The notes: generated from the sequence alone by a model not told the origin. Counted from the stretch's first letter, positions 12,501 through 24,637 are shown. The stretch is 64,000 nt of DNA from Symbiodinium kawagutii (GCA_009767595.1 VSDK01014150.1:3618-67617); one strand, 5' to 3'. Numbers and translations: made by a program.

Positions 12501-15500
12501 CAATGATCCATGCTTTCTAGGTGTTGCCCACGCCACGATAGGGATTCCCACATTCCCAGGGTCAGGGATGACTTACGCATCCATCGACATCCATAGCCAT
12601 CGCGCAAGGAGCTGAAGTCGTTACGCTGCTTAGGAAGCTCTCAAATCATTGCAAAGTGTTCACTCAAAATCTGAGAAACGATGGATCGAATGGTGAATCA
12701 ATTGTGAGGCAGAGATTCAAGAACCGATGAAGAGACCAAAATCATGTTCATTGGTTTAACCGTCATCATTAATCATACGTCTTGCCATCATTAGTCATTA
12801 ATTCTTTAGTCAGTCGTTGAAAGGAGAAATCATTGCGATGCAAAAAAGGGTATCAATAAGCCATGCCAAGGGACAATTGAACCCGACGGCAAAGTGGTAT
12901 GACAGATCTGCAACATAGAAATATTTAGGGACAATTGACTGTTGAAAGTTTAGGTATATCCTCCTGCAAAGCATCCACACCTAGGAGATCCATCTTGTTG
13001 GCAGTAGACATCTGGGTTCCCGGGGGCACGCAGGGTGTACGGCTTACCAACTCCCAGGGGGGGTTGGATGGGCACCAGGCCCTGAGCTGCACTCCATGGG
13101 GACCCAACCTGCCAGGTTCACAACGGAAAATCCACCAGCGATTGATGAGCAAATCATCTCGCGGAGTGGTGGGGAATTCCCTTGGGTCAACCTGCCGGCA
13201 TTCGCTAGACACTGGTCACAGGAATGGGTATCATATCCGACCTTCACTTCTCAACCACAGTGTTTCAATCCGACCTGCGATACGGTGATCCAGATCCCAT
13301 CCAGCGCCCGAAACCCTTCCCAAAGCTCTGACCCACAGGTTTGTCTGAAGCCATGGTGTACCCCCAACTCACTGGTGCTTTCCAGTGGCTACTTGGAAGC
13401 CAGGGAGCCACCACACAGCCGGCACCACGGCACCCCCCAGCAGTGCCAGGTGACCTTGGGCCCACTGAGACTTCTCAAAGCCCTTCTCGCCCACCCAGAA
13501 GCCTTCCTAAGTGCAGCAAACGTGGACCACGTCAATGTGCCCCCAACTACGAATGGTTCATCCTTGTTGATGGTTGGCTAATGTTGGTTCATCATGGCTG
13601 ATGATGCTTCATAATTGATAGTCACCAAAAATGGCTTCCTTTTGATAGTGGCCAGTTTGTAACTAGAAACTAGCTAGGGTTTTAGGGGTTATAAGCCACC
13701 TTGTCCCCTATTCACCATGGCTATAACCACAGCTTCACATGCATGTATGCATGTTTGTTTCCTTGTTGATGTGCTGCCATGCTCTCGAACTTTGCTACAC
13801 TAAGTGGCGCACCTTCGTTTTTTCAGCGGTGCCCTCAACCTTTGAAATGGTCTTCTTCAATGACGCCAATCTTGGCGATTCACCATGGCTATTGAAAAAA
13901 ACATATAGACTAGCTGTGAACCGTGAACTACTTATCTAACTATTGCATCATCAAAACGGGATTAAGCAGATTGATCAGTCAGTTCTTGATCGTATGAATT
14001 AGCTTTTGAATCACACATTAAAGATATTTTCAGCAAGCATCGGTAAATCACCATGGGTCATTAGTTAGCATTCTGTGTTGAAGATTATGCGTTGTGGCTA
14101 TTACTATCAACCATGAACTAGCATTAAGTACCCCCAGCAACGAACTAAGATTACGCAACTGCTAAAGCCTGACTATTCTCAACCATTTGTTCACCTTCTG
14201 GCGATGACTGATCATCATCAATCGTAGGTTGAACCATCATGAACCATCAGCCATCAAAAACCACAGGGAGGTTACCCATCCACCCACATTCACCACTGTC
14301 AGTCCCTACGGCTATGTGGGTGGATGGGTTACCCTGGTGGTTGGAGGACGACCCTTGGGTTGGTCAGTGGCCACCGAGGGACGGAGACCTGCAAGGATTT
14401 GTCGTCGGGATTCTCCAACATTTTGTCCAGACCTGAAGCGGTCGTTGCGTCGCTGGCGAAACAAGGCCGACCTGCGGAAGGTGAAGGTGAGGAAAGTGAA
14501 CCAAACCTACCATGAACCAACATGACAATGATGTGGTAGGGGATTCGAATGGTCAAGTTGGTTCGGAAATGGTGACAGTGGCTGGTGAAAAACGAGATTA
14601 GCTATGGATAGCTATGATTGATTCATGGTCAGCTTACAACGTTTGATGGCTGCGTAGTTCAACGATGCTGAGGACCGTGCGGTAGCCCCTCATCTGAGTG
14701 GACCTGAGATGGGGCGACCTTGGGGCCTGCTAGGCGGTCCACTGGTGAAGACCTGGGAGTTGACGTTCGTGTTCGTTGATTAGCAACCCAGTGAGGACCC
14801 ATTAGCCTTGGTGAGGGACCTGGGGACGACCCAGGAGTTGAATGATTGACAAATGCTTAGCGATGATCAGTGACCATCAATGATGTTTAAGATTGTCAAT
14901 CTTGATGAATGATGATTGATTGAAAATGGATGTTTAAGAACTGGCAACCTCAGTAAACTGATCAAGCCTGATGATTCGCCACAACAAACCACGGTTGATC
15001 CCGGGGATGATAGTGGACTCCAACCATCAGCTTCTACCAGATCTGGCATGTGAACTACCATTATGTCAGCCCAGATTCATCAACCTGGTTAGCTGTTGAT
15101 CAGTAAAGTATGTACAACCCCAAAAAAGAATATATAGTTCTGTTTGAAAAAATGTATCTTGCAAACAAAAAACAATCAAAAAAGTATATAGTACCCAAAA
15201 ATCGAATCTATCAATCTATCTTCCCCTGACATGTCTGTCTATCCAGGCCCTCCCCAAAGCATCCTTCGGAACCCTGAGGCACCGGCTTTTGGCTCAGTAT
15301 CTCGATTCATTTGTAAATTTCTGTGTAGGTGTCACAGATATGGTTGTAGCATATACATAGAGAAAGAGGGAAATAAAACAAATAAGTACCTTGCAAAACA
15401 TTGTAGGCAAATAATCAACTGATATGTTGGGTAAGGGGCCTGTACTAAAGAAAAGCACCGAGGACTTTGCTGAACTGCTACTGGCGACTCACAGTGAAGC

Positions 15501-18500
15501 TATTGACCGTCAACAGCTGCGATCAGCCAATCCCATCATCAGTGTCGAGTGTTGAGTGTTATTTACCCCCTAGTCAACAACAAAGTGAACGAACCACAGC
15601 TTGACAATCATCGTCTTGGTAGACTTTTCCGGAATTAAGTACTGAAAGCATTGCTAACCATCATTGCCTAAGCCCGAAAAAGTTGCCAATCATTGTGCTG
15701 GTCGTTCACCCCCAAACTCCACAGCTACCCTGGCCCGCCCTGGGCCGCCAACTCCACGCTTCGGGACGCAGGGCCGGCCTCATGGTCCAGATCGCAGGTT
15801 GCCACGCACACCAAATTGGGTTTTCTTAGAATAGGGAAACCAAAAAAAACGGTTGGTTAATTACTATACTATAAACGGTTATTATGATTTGGGGGGTACT
15901 CATATTTCAAATGGATTCTTTGACCACCAATGGTAGATTCATATGGATGAGCCCTCAGATCAACCGTCATCATTGACAACTTGTCATTTGCCATTACTCA
16001 CCATTCTCCACTGCAAACCATTCTTAAGCGTAATTCATTAATATCAACCCGCATCAGTATCGGAAATCCCCAGCGGATGGGATCCAAAAACGGTACCTGT
16101 GACCCCGATACCTTCGTCGATTCAGAAGGATTTGATGCAGCCCGGAGATCTGCCGGTAACTTTGGGATGATCAGTGCCATCCACCAAGCATCAACCAACA
16201 TGACCGAAGGCCAGTGCCGTTGCTTGCAACCAACAACTTCAGACGAATGGCAGATTTAGACCTGTATGACACAGCCTGAAACTGCCCATCTGCAGTCGTT
16301 TGCTGTGGCCACTCCATGCTCCCCACTGGAGGGGTTCACCATGCTATCAGCTTCTGAAGAGAGCCCCTGTGGATGACCTCGTGGCCAGTGAAACTTTCCC
16401 CTTGTTGGCTCCAAAGCCAGTGGTGTTTTCATCCTACTGAATGAAATGCCTGGTTCATGGGGCCCCATTTTTATCATGAAATTACACCCTATGAACAAGT
16501 TAGTGGCATATAAACTCACTATAGTCTCGGATTAACTATCAGTCTGGCTTACCATGATTAACCCAAATCAGAGCAACACCAGAATGACAATACGTTAGTC
16601 GGCAAGGCAAGAACTCCTCGACTCAACTTAAACAATTTTGTAGAATTATTGACCACCCAGTTAACCTTCATTTACCAACTTCTTGACCAGTATCAGCCAT
16701 CAATATCCAGCCATCAACCATCAATTGATCCCATTTATTTTCCCACTTCTTAGCCCACTTCTTAGCCCACTTATCAACCCACTTATTCGCCCACTCATGA
16801 ACCATTCTGAACCAAAAGAATTGAATCAGCTTGACTCACCTCTCACATCAGCATCCCTCGGCATCCCGACACCCACAAAGGGCCAGCTGTAGAGCCCCAG
16901 TGCCGCCACGACAGCCAGACTGGCCACGAGTACCACACCGTGAGCATCGCTCTTTGGTGTAAATCATGGACTGATCACAGTCACTGGGAGATTGGAACTA
17001 GGTAATATTCGACTAGGTGATTAGGACTAGTAGATTAAGAGACTAGACTAGTGGATGTTATTACCGGAATAGGATTCATTAGTCTAGTCTGATGAATATC
17101 CACTAGACTAGGTGATTAGGACTAGGTGTACATGATGGACTGATCTAGATCAATCCACTAGACTAGGTGATTAGGACTAGGTGTAGATGATGGACTGATC
17201 TAGATCAATCCACTAGACTAGGTGATTAGGACTAGGTGTAGATGATGGACTGATCTAGATCAATCCACTAGACTAGGTGGTTAGGGATTAGGACTAGGTG
17301 TAGATGATGGACTGATCTAGATCAATCCACTAGACTAGGTGATTAGGACTAGGTGTAGATGATGGACTGATCTAGATCAATCCACTAGACTAGGTGATTA
17401 GCCAATCCATAATCTACTAGGTGATCAGGACTGGGTAATATTAGCCATAATCACTACAATAATCACCTAGTAGATTAATGATCAATGTGTTTATCGGATT
17501 ATGTGATCATTCATTGGCAGCAATACATGAGCATAACCATGGATGGGTAACAACAAGGAATCACTATGGGTATGGTTCAGTAATCTAATCCATTCATTGG
17601 TAGCAACAATCATGTGCTTGATTTGCATTCATATGGTCAGCACTATCAACTGATTGTGGTCCATTGGCAAAATTATCATGAAGTGCAAACCATATATCGG
17701 CAATTGTGATTTGCTCATATGACAGGGACTTAACGGGTGCTGACAGGGACTTGATGGGTACTGACCACTGCCTATGCTTAAGCCTGAATCGTGAAATTTG
17801 AAACCAGTATTGTGCGCCCTGAATTGTTACGCGGCAAAGATCCATGATAGCAATGCCGACCATCCGTTCTTAATCTTTCACTACTTGGCAACCAGTCCTA
17901 GTTGACCTGTGCATCATCACCCAGATCTAGCCACAAACCAGCATCGTCATCTAGTCATCTACGGTGGTGGACAAATGGGAAGGCCGTTCCGGGCATATGG
18001 GAGCTCTATTGTATGGAAATAGGAACGCGTGCATCGATGTCTGCATGGATGCATTCAGCATATTTTATAGATACATTACATGTTCGTGTTTTAACAGAAA
18101 ATGTATGATTGTGTATCCATATTTGAATTTGAAAATACATATGTAGCATATGCACATAGATTTGTATGTGTTACATATGTGCATAAATCTACCCTCGTGG
18201 GTGTGCGTGTGTACAAAACACATGCACCTGAAAATATATAATTATAGATCAAATTGGTGCTCTCAATTGGGTGTTTAAGTGTTTTTGCTGCTTTTCTTGC
18301 AACTTTGTGCAAGTGGTCTGCTGTGTGAAAGCTAGGAAATTGGTAACTAGATATATAGCTAGCTGGCTAGATATACCTTTTCCGTTTCGAGCTAATCCAG
18401 CTGAATGGATAACCAAAATGATACCTGGCTAGCGCTGCTAAGCTGATGATACCTCCCTAGTGCCACATGGTTTCTCGAGTCATAGGGGTACCCCCAGCTA

Positions 18501-21500
18501 TCATCCAGTTTCTTAACCATTTGCAATAATAAACCAACCATTACAGTTGGTATGTTCCCTATCTATTATTGGTATATTACTCTCTTGTTAATAACCAAGG
18601 TTACCCATTATAAACCACTGTATATCACTCATAGTTTATAATAATCACCTATGTTTATCACTAATTATTAGTGACTCATATAATCATATTATTAGTGACC
18701 ACCATTGTTTACCGCTACTTATCATCATATATCACCATTGTTAACCACTCATAAACCTAAAAGAAAGGGGGTTCCAATTGTTAACCATTGTTAACCATAC
18801 TATATATAGTATCACCATTGTCAACCATATGGGTGTTTCTCAAGTCATAGGGGTACCCCTAAATCATCCATGAATAGTCATTGATAGTAATAAACCAACC
18901 ATAACTTTGGGGGTCCCCTATGGCTTGAGAAACCACCAAATATCATATGTTAAGCCCCTATCAATTACATAAACCAACCATCACTGCCTGGAGCTTCCCT
19001 ATGAGAAATCTCCACAGCTGCGTCCGGTCCACCTGGCCCGGGTCAATGCGCTGCTGCGAGTCATCTCCAGACGGTGCCTGCGCTCAACCACGCTACCGAG
19101 CTGCGGCACCGGCCGCAGCGTATGTTTGATGATAAGTCATATGGCATTCATGGTTGATGATGGTTAGTGGTTGATGATGGTTAATGACGGTTAGTGATGG
19201 TTAATGATGGTTGGTGATGGTTAATGATGGTTAATGATGGTTGATGATGGTTAGTGGTTGATGATGGAATTAATGATCAATGGTGGCATTAATGGTTAAT
19301 GATGGTGATTGGCGGTTAATTCTTGACGATTGTTAATGATTGATGATGGCATTCCTATGATTTTAATAGTGGCATTCATGATTCACGATGGTTTATGGTT
19401 AACGATGGCGTTAATGGTTGATGATGGCTCTTGGTTTTTGTGATATGACTTGATGGCCACTGATGTTTGATGATCACTCGCGCTAATGATTGATGATGGT
19501 CCCTTCACCAGTTGATGATTAATGATCAATATTGGTTGCCAGTGGCGGCTAATAATGATTACAAAGGGGATAGCTGCAAACAATAGTGGTCGATGATGAA
19601 AGCCAACCGCTTGATAATGATGGTTAACATTGACAATGGGGCCAGCTTTTGATTGAAAGTCTTCGTTAATTGACTAATTATTAACCAGTAGAATGATTAA
19701 AGCTGACGGCCGTCAACCAATTAATGCTGATTACTGTTCGGTGGATGACCCGTTGATGAACCAATGGTGATTAATATTGGCTTACTAGTGGTCAACACTG
19801 GCTCATACGCTGGTGAATACTGGCTAGTATTGTTGATCAATGCTTAGTCGTGGTTGGTGGTGGATACTGGATAATCCTTCGTTGAAATGGTTTACAGTGG
19901 TTAGCGTGCAGTGGTTGTACGTAATTTTCTTTGTGCATGATGATAAATGACCGGATTAGGAAAGTAGTACGGAAAAACACGAATGGGAATGAAAAAATCA
20001 CGGTTTCCATACCATTGGTCTTGGTGGAATAGCGGAAGAAGGAGGAAAGTAATCATGTTCGATTGTTCGATTGTGAAATCACGGAATTTCGGCCAGTGCA
20101 AAGTGGCCATTTAGGTTCATTTTTTTGATTCGTACCTGACAAGACTGTTGTTAACCCACAAAAGAAGGAAGGGGATGTGGTCATCCATTGGTTAATACAG
20201 ATGATGGCCAGAATTGAAAGGATTCCTATTGAGATGTGCAACATGGTGAGTAGCTCATGAGCATCCGCAAGACGCATTTTGTGCTTCCTGTAGCAACCAA
20301 CCTACCATTTGGTTGCACCCCTCCTGGTAGCTCCTGGCTCCGCTCCCCCATTAGTCGGGATATCCCTAGCTCCAAATCGCTCACTCCCAACCAACAGGCA
20401 GCAACTCATGTCAGAGATTGACAACTGCTGATCGTTAGGATCCAACCTGAAGTGGCTTCTTGAAGATACTCATTAACCACCACTTAACCATACCAACCAG
20501 TTTCAGGATGGTTTAGGGAAACCTTATGGCTATACCAATACATACGGAGGTCAATGGGGGGGAGGTCATCCGGGTGACCTGTTCAGCTCAAAACTTTGTG
20601 GATTGACTCAGCCAACACTGACAGCAGCCTCCAGATGGTCACCAGGGGTATAGTTTAAGTAGCTTCATGCCTGGTTCAAGGGGTTGGTCTTCAACTTCCC
20701 CGAAAATCGCCGCTTCACCAGCTGGTTCCACTTCAAAGTGAATGGGTTCCAGATGGCTGAAAGACTGCGCCGCCATTTCTTCAGGTTCACTGCTTCCCCA
20801 ATTCAGAATTGGTGGTTTCTCAAAATAGGTGTACCCCAAAATGGTTGGTTTATTACTAAAAATGATTATCAATGGATGATTTAGGGGGTGCCCTATTTTG
20901 AGAAACATTAACCATGTGGCATTTCAACAACTGTGGTTGGTTAGGGGTTCGGTAACCATGTAACCTCAACCTCTCCCAACCAACCGCCCCTTCCGGGCCT
21001 GCGGTTGTAACGAAAAACTCTGCTGTCAGGTGCGACCCAAAGTGGCTGCGGTCACAACTGCTGACGCTGAAAGTAGGCAACAGCATGTGGTTGAAGAGTT
21101 ACATCATGATGGCGAGTAGACATATATATATATATATATATATATACACGTGAAGATAATATATGAATTCATGTATGTATATAGATATCATGGATGGTTC
21201 CTGTTCCCCAAAATGGCAGTTGAACTGTGAAAGTTTGGACCATTCGGCGATGGTCGAGGATGCCCATGACCCACGGTAGTATACTCCATACTTTGATCCA
21301 AGCCTCATCATTTGAGGCATTTGTATACCTGAATACTATCACCCTATACACCCATCATTTTGTAGAAAAACAGGCCTTATCTTGGGGATAAGAGCATGAT
21401 GTGGCGCGTTGGTGCTTGCAACTCCTCACATTCCTGTCATGGATCGTATCCCTGGCCATACCCATGACAAACACGGTAAGACCCCCGAGCCGTGCTGATT

Positions 21501-22053
21501 GATTGGAACGTTTCAGAAATCTGCGAACTTCTCCAAACCCAATTTCATCTGAACACATCGGTTGTGTTTCAAGAAATTTCAGGCTTTTGGGCTATCAATT
21601 CAAGCAAGGAGTTATTCCGCCAATCGTGATGACAACTCGACCTTTCAGCCATGGGGGAAGTTTGTCGCTGCTGGTCATCGTGATGAGCTGTAGTATGAAA
21701 CACCGGCCGGCTGAATACCAGCTGATGTTAGCTTCCTATCATACTGACTTTCCTAACTTGATTGGCACTTGTAGCTTTAGATTAAAAGAAACGGTGAATA
21801 GTGACCACTTCAAGGAAGAACCGTAAATCGCCCTATATATCCGAGCGAGCATCCTATCTCGCCTGAACGACGAGCATCTTGCAACATTCATGTTTGTAGC
21901 CGTTTCAAATACGTTTGAAAGAACATAGAGTTTCATAGGCACCATATCCTGATACCTCATGGTAGCCCGTTCCTCATGGCATCCGCACCACAAAGGCAGT
22001 CTTCTTGAGTCGTTTCAGGAAGGGCTGGAACTCGAACATCACTGCCTCGCTAG
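9524..22053 (-). CDS. Unrecognised multi-exon gene with two hydrophobic segments
   Basis: Minus-strand exons in transcript order: 21976-22053, 20671-20789, 19033-19100, 16871-16949, 15729-15778, 14433-14471, 13373-13506, 12981-13108, 11980-12042, 11120-11241, 10477-10523, 10367-10445 and 9524-9583 (TAA stop). Phase closes at every junction except 14433-14471 to 13373-13506. The product has a basic stretch (NLKKWRRSLSAIWNPF), a predicted membrane helix (VVLVASLAVVAALGLY), a second hydrophobic block (HLALLGGAVVPAVWWLPGF), an RYRMRASPEDATRHRAS segment, a Cys pair (GIDCPQMCGF) and the C-terminus NNDNLWGPKMMTP. The first junction needs a GA donor. The 5' end is unresolved. Candidate further exons are 22593-22685 and 23600-23641. 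I do not recognise the family. An integral membrane protein is inferred. Confidence 0.55.
9640..9850. repeat. Degenerate ATGGTTAATA/ATGGCTCATGG repeat
   Basis: Short near-tandem units of the ATGGTTAAT type, common in introns across this window. Confidence 0.6.
10367..10445 (-). CDS. Exon, hydrophobic-segment gene
   Basis: TTGGAAG|G acceptor and CGGAAG|GTTTCA donor. It reads CRRWEHSSNFSW, EGFRLANFERFWRK. It is separated from the preceding exon by only 31 bp. Confidence 0.55.
10477..10523 (-). CDS. Exon, hydrophobic-segment gene
   Basis: GGTTGCAG|CTT acceptor and ATGTG|GTAAGT donor, the best consensus donor seen. It reads LGPIKFKIGEARLVM with phase 0 to 2. Confidence 0.65.
11120..11241 (-). 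CDS. Exon, hydrophobic-segment gene
   Basis: GGCAAAG|TT acceptor and CTCATG|GTAGCT donor. It reads PSGWRSFFVFAQCQEM, KKGIDCPQMCGFTAWRG. It takes phase 1 to phase 0, as both neighbours require. Confidence 0.55.
11830..11935. repeat. AACTTAACCA tandem repeat
   Basis: Ten-bp units (AACTTAACCA) at about 11887-11928, preceded by AACAAATCACC repeats. Non-coding. Confidence 0.75.
11980..12042 (-). CDS. Exon, hydrophobic-segment gene
   Basis: GGCGAG|GC acceptor and a GC donor (ATCCAG|GCGGTG). It reads YRYRMRASPEDATRHRASDP, with 15 of 20 third positions G or C. It closes in phase with 12981-13108. Confidence 0.6.
12981..13108 (-). CDS. Exon, hydrophobic-segment gene
   Basis: TGGCAG|G acceptor and CTCCTAG|GTGTGG donor. 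It reads LGPHGVQLRAWCPSNPPWEL then MSTANKMDLLG. A possible 36-bp intron (13012-13047, GTAAGC...CCCAG) lies inside. Since 36 is a multiple of three and has no stop, both readings keep frame. Confidence 0.6.
13373..13506 (-). CDS. Exon with hydrophobic block
   Basis: CACTTAG|GAA acceptor and CACCA|GTGAGT donor. It reads EGFWVGEKGFEKSQW then the apolar HLALLGGAVVPAVWWLPGF. It joins 12981-13108 in phase (CA|G). Confidence 0.65.
14433..14471 (-). CDS. Exon, hydrophobic-segment gene (frame uncertain)
   Basis: TTCCGCAG|G acceptor with a good pyrimidine tract and CTTCAG|GTCTGG donor. In the phase set by the previous exon it reads SALFRQRRNDRF. A longer alternative to about 14349 reads LDKMLENPDDKSLQVSVPRW in another frame with equally good third-position bias. 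Confidence 0.4.
15729..15778 (-). CDS. Exon, hydrophobic-segment gene
   Basis: CATGAG|GCC acceptor and CCAGG|GTAGCT donor. It reads AGPASRSVELAAQGGP with high third-position GC. Confidence 0.5.
16871..16949 (-). CDS. Exon encoding a membrane helix
   Basis: AAAGAG|C acceptor. It reads DAHGVVLVASLAVVAALGLY, SWPFVG, a clear transmembrane segment. The GT donor is at 16869-16870 (phase 0) or 16871-16872 (phase 1). Phase 0 fits the next exon. Confidence 0.65.
17095..17405. repeat. 55-bp tandem repeat, about five copies
   Basis: The unit contains GGTGATTAGGACTAGGTG, ATGATGGACTGATCTAGATC and AATCCACTAGACTA. One copy has a short insertion near 17281. GATCTAGATC inside each unit is a perfect palindrome. 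It lies in an intron. Confidence 0.9.
18832..18937. mobile_element. MITE-like element, family 1
   Basis: Terminal inverted repeats GGTGTTTCTCAAGTCATAGG and CCTATGGCTTGAGAAACCACC enclose an AT-rich core with AATAAACCAACCAT. Other copies: 20811-20906, 23197-23296, 28182-28294, 47349-47588, 47832-47942, 54142-54248, 54925-55033 and 61784-61884. Confidence 0.8.
19033..19100 (-). CDS. Exon, hydrophobic-segment gene
   Basis: TGCCGCAG|CTC acceptor and GCCAG|GTGGAC donor. It reads LGSVVERRHRLEMTRSSALT. Phase 0 to 2, closing with both neighbours. Confidence 0.65.
19138..19330. repeat. GGTTAATGAT/GGTTGATGAT tandem repeat
   Basis: Degenerate 10-12-bp units (GGTTAATGAT, GGTTGATGAT) in an intron. Confidence 0.8.
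20671..20789 (-). CDS. Exon, hydrophobic-segment gene
   Basis: GAAGCAG|TG acceptor and a GC donor (AACCAG|GCATGA). It reads NLKKWRRSLSAIWNPF, TLKWNQLVKRRFSGKLK, with most third positions G or C. Phase 0 end matches 19033-19100. Confidence 0.65.
20811..20906. mobile_element. MITE-like element, family 1
   Basis: Ends TGGTTTCTCAAAATAGGTGT and GTGCCCTATTTTGAGAAAC. The core has GGTTGGTTTATTAC. Confidence 0.75.
21976..22053 (-). CDS. Probable exon, hydrophobic-segment gene
   Basis: TTTTACAG|CT acceptor. It reads SEAVMFEFQPFLKRLKKTAF, VVRMP. The frame then meets TGA, but a GA donor (GCCAT|GAGGAA) gives phase 1 and joins RMP-L-NLKKW in the next exon. Confidence 0.5.
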
Positions 22054-22592
22054 CTGTAAAACTGAGATCAACGAGTTGGGTAAGCTGGGAACCAGCGGGC
22101 AAGCAGCTGGCAACCAGCTGGCAGCCTGCCGGCTTCAGCTGGTTGATACAACTAGTTGGGTTCATGTATTGAAGAAAAAAAGAGAACCATGACATTGGGC
22201 TAGCTGTAGAAAATTCGTAGCTGAAAGCCATCCATTCGCTATTGGATTGTTCACCTACTGGCCCAAAAATGCTGATTCCATTGCCAAAAACTGCGTGCGC
22301 ATCAGAGGTGAATCATCTCAAAGTTGGGCATTGTCCATTGCTGTCTTAAACTACTGGAGCGGCACTCATTCAATCGCTTGAGGCACCGAGAGTGGTCATC
22401 CCAACGACACCCAAGATGTCTGTTCCTCCACAAAAGCCGAAATCACTGCTTTTAGAATCACACCCCAGGTTTATCAGGATTTTGATGAGTAATCCTCATG
22501 TTACATATGGCATTGCAAATGAATCAAGCCACAAGATGCTACCAAGAGCGGTGTGAAGATTTCTGGTCGACCGAATTGCCCGTTTTTCGCAC

Positions 22593-22685
22593 CCCAAATT
22601 CATGGGTCTCCCAGACTGCGGCTCCCCAATCCCTTGAAAGGGCCTTGGCATCTGCATGGACCTCAGTGGATTGCGAGCGTGGGAC
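22593..22685 (-). CDS. Possible exon
   Basis: GTCCAG|GTC acceptor and TTTGGG|GTGCGA donor. It reads VPRSQSTEVHADAKALSRDW, GAAVWETHEFG in phase 0. Its link to neighbours is unresolved. Confidence 0.35.
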
Positions 22686-23196
22686 CTGGACGTCCCCCAT
22701 TTGCTCCGATCATTTTGACTTCTGGCACCAAGGAGGGCCATGTGGGGGTCAGTTTTTGTTGCTTTGTGTTTTGTTTGGTCTGGATTTTTGGGGGATCCAT
22801 TTGTTCAGGCTGGTTTTTTGGTGGGATTTAGATTCTTTGGGGGATCTATTTTCAGAGTTGTAAACTGGACCCTAGCTACCCCCATCGAACGCCACCATGG
22901 CAAGCTGGACAACGTACTGCAGTTGCCAAACAGTGACATGTAGACCATATGATTTTGGTCTTATTCGAACGGAGTAAATTTAACAAACACATGGTTGAAA
23001 GGCAGGAGGTGGTAGCAACATGAGAAGGATAACGCCTGTACATCCCTCAAAGTTTGTGAGTGCGGTTGGTTTCAATCAATCTATGTAAAGCACACTCGTA
23101 GATGGATATATTGTGCCATCTATACCCACATGTGTACGCAAACTATCACATATGATCGTACATAGTCGGAAATGTACATCATCTATGAATATCTAT

Positions 23197-23296
23197 GGTG
23201 GTTTTTCAAAACAGAGATTCCCCAAAATCATCCAGTGTTAACCATAGCAATAAACTGATCATAACTTTGCGGGTTTCCTATGGCTTGAGAAACCAC
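23197..23296. mobile_element. MITE-like element, family 1
   Basis: A diverged copy: GGTGGTTTTTCAAAACAGAG at one end and CCTATGGCTTGAGAAACCAC at the other. Confidence 0.6.
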
Positions 23297-23599
23297 GACA
23301 TCTTTTGACCAATGAAAATATCCCCAGCCATCCTGAAGTCACCACGAAATGCGTGCGTGCTCTGTGGTCCCCGACTCGCTTCTGGAAGCTGTCCACACTG
23401 TAAGCGGCCATGAGGTCCTCGCATGTGGCATGTGGGATGACCATCCCCACTGGACAGGGTGAACCATACAGAAATCGACTCTGGATGACTCTGGCACATA
23501 TCATGTGTGAAACAAGAACTAAATCAAACATCCTGGCTGGGAATCTGGGATGGGAAATGATGGCAATCACCTAGTGGGGGATCATCAAACTGCTTATGC

Positions 23600-23641
23600 G
23601 TCTGTCGCCCAGGTGGTTGTTGCTGCCGACATCGACGAAAA
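23600..23641 (-). CDS. Possible short exon
   Basis: TGCACAG|TT acceptor. It reads FVDVGSNNHLGDR with 10 of 13 third positions C or G. VDVGSNN resembles a methyltransferase glycine loop, but the block is too short to decide. Donor uncertain (GC after AGAC or GA after GGC). Confidence 0.35.
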
Positions 23642-23702
23642 CTGTGCAGGTCCGATCGACATCGTGAGCGAAAGGGGGGAAACCAATGGTCTTTTTCGAG
23701 GG

Positions 23703-23762
23703 CAGCAGGCCCTCTCTCCACCTATCATCGGGACAGCAGGCCCTCTCTCCACCCATCATCCA
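23703..23762. repeat. Two-copy 32-bp tandem duplication
   Basis: CAGCAGGCCCTCTCTCCACC followed by TATCATCGGGA, repeated once as CAGCAGGCCCTCTCTCCACC and CATCATC. Confidence 0.8.
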
Positions 23763-24583
23763 GCACATCGTTTCGCCCATGGTTCTTTGCAGCGACAAGG
23801 AAAGACATCTGCTTTCCATACAGATCCTGCCAAATTTGTCAGTTTCTGCATAGCCTTGTCGAGCATTTATGTGGGTTCCACAATTTTTGCAACAGGTGTA
23901 GATCCATGATTACGAAGGAGTGCCTCCAGTCTGAATCGATGGGAGGCTATTACTTCTCTGGCTCGAACATGCAGGCAGCGCAATCTTCATCTACTGACCT
24001 AACTAAAAGCTTCTGAATCAAGCGGCAGAAGACACGAGAAGAGCTCCCTACCAAGCAACGACATGCGTCATGGAATCAAAGTTGTGCACCACTCAACCCA
24101 AGACATCTTAGGCTTCCCCATTCAGTGAAAAGCAGTACAAGACCATGTTCATTGCTTCAGGTTCATTCTTACTTCTTACCCATCCTGGGTCATCACATCG
24201 CTTGGATGCAACATGTTACATGGATGAAATGCCAAGGATACTTTACAATGGACACTCTGTGTGCCACCTTGCCTGGCACATTGACACTCCCAGTTGTCAT
24301 TCCTATGCTGAGCATTTCAGTGGTGACTTCCCCACCAACAACATGAAAGTACACCTCTGGAGAAAAGACCTGCAACTCGTGCCTGTAAGGTGTAGTTTGA
24401 GGCACCAAGCTGAGATTTTGACACTGCTGTGTGGGTGAAATCCTTCCATCTTGCAATGAAAAGACATCCGCAAAATATCCCAGCTGATCCCAGCTGTGTG
24501 TACTAATTTTTCAGAAGCCAAAGCTGTGAAACAAACCGCTGCTGCCAAATTCTGAATTCATGGACTCACGCCACGCTGCAGCT

Positions 24584-24637
24584 TCAGTCCAAGTCGTCCA
24601 ATCCCAATGGGTCCTGGGCGCTAGTGTCTTGCTCAGT
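24584..24637 (-). CDS. NHL gene, terminal exon
   Basis: TTTCTCGGTCAG|ACT acceptor with a pyrimidine tract. It reads TEQDTSAQDPLGLDDLD and TGA, an acidic C-terminus. Confidence 0.65.
   Translation of the reverse strand, partial: TEQDTSAQDPLGLDDLD

Noticed and set aside
21099-21560. Minus-strand frames reading AWIKVWSILPWVMGILD and EVRRFLKRSNQSARLGG
   Set aside because: Protein-like wording, but weak third-position bias and no matching splice phase to the neighbouring exons.
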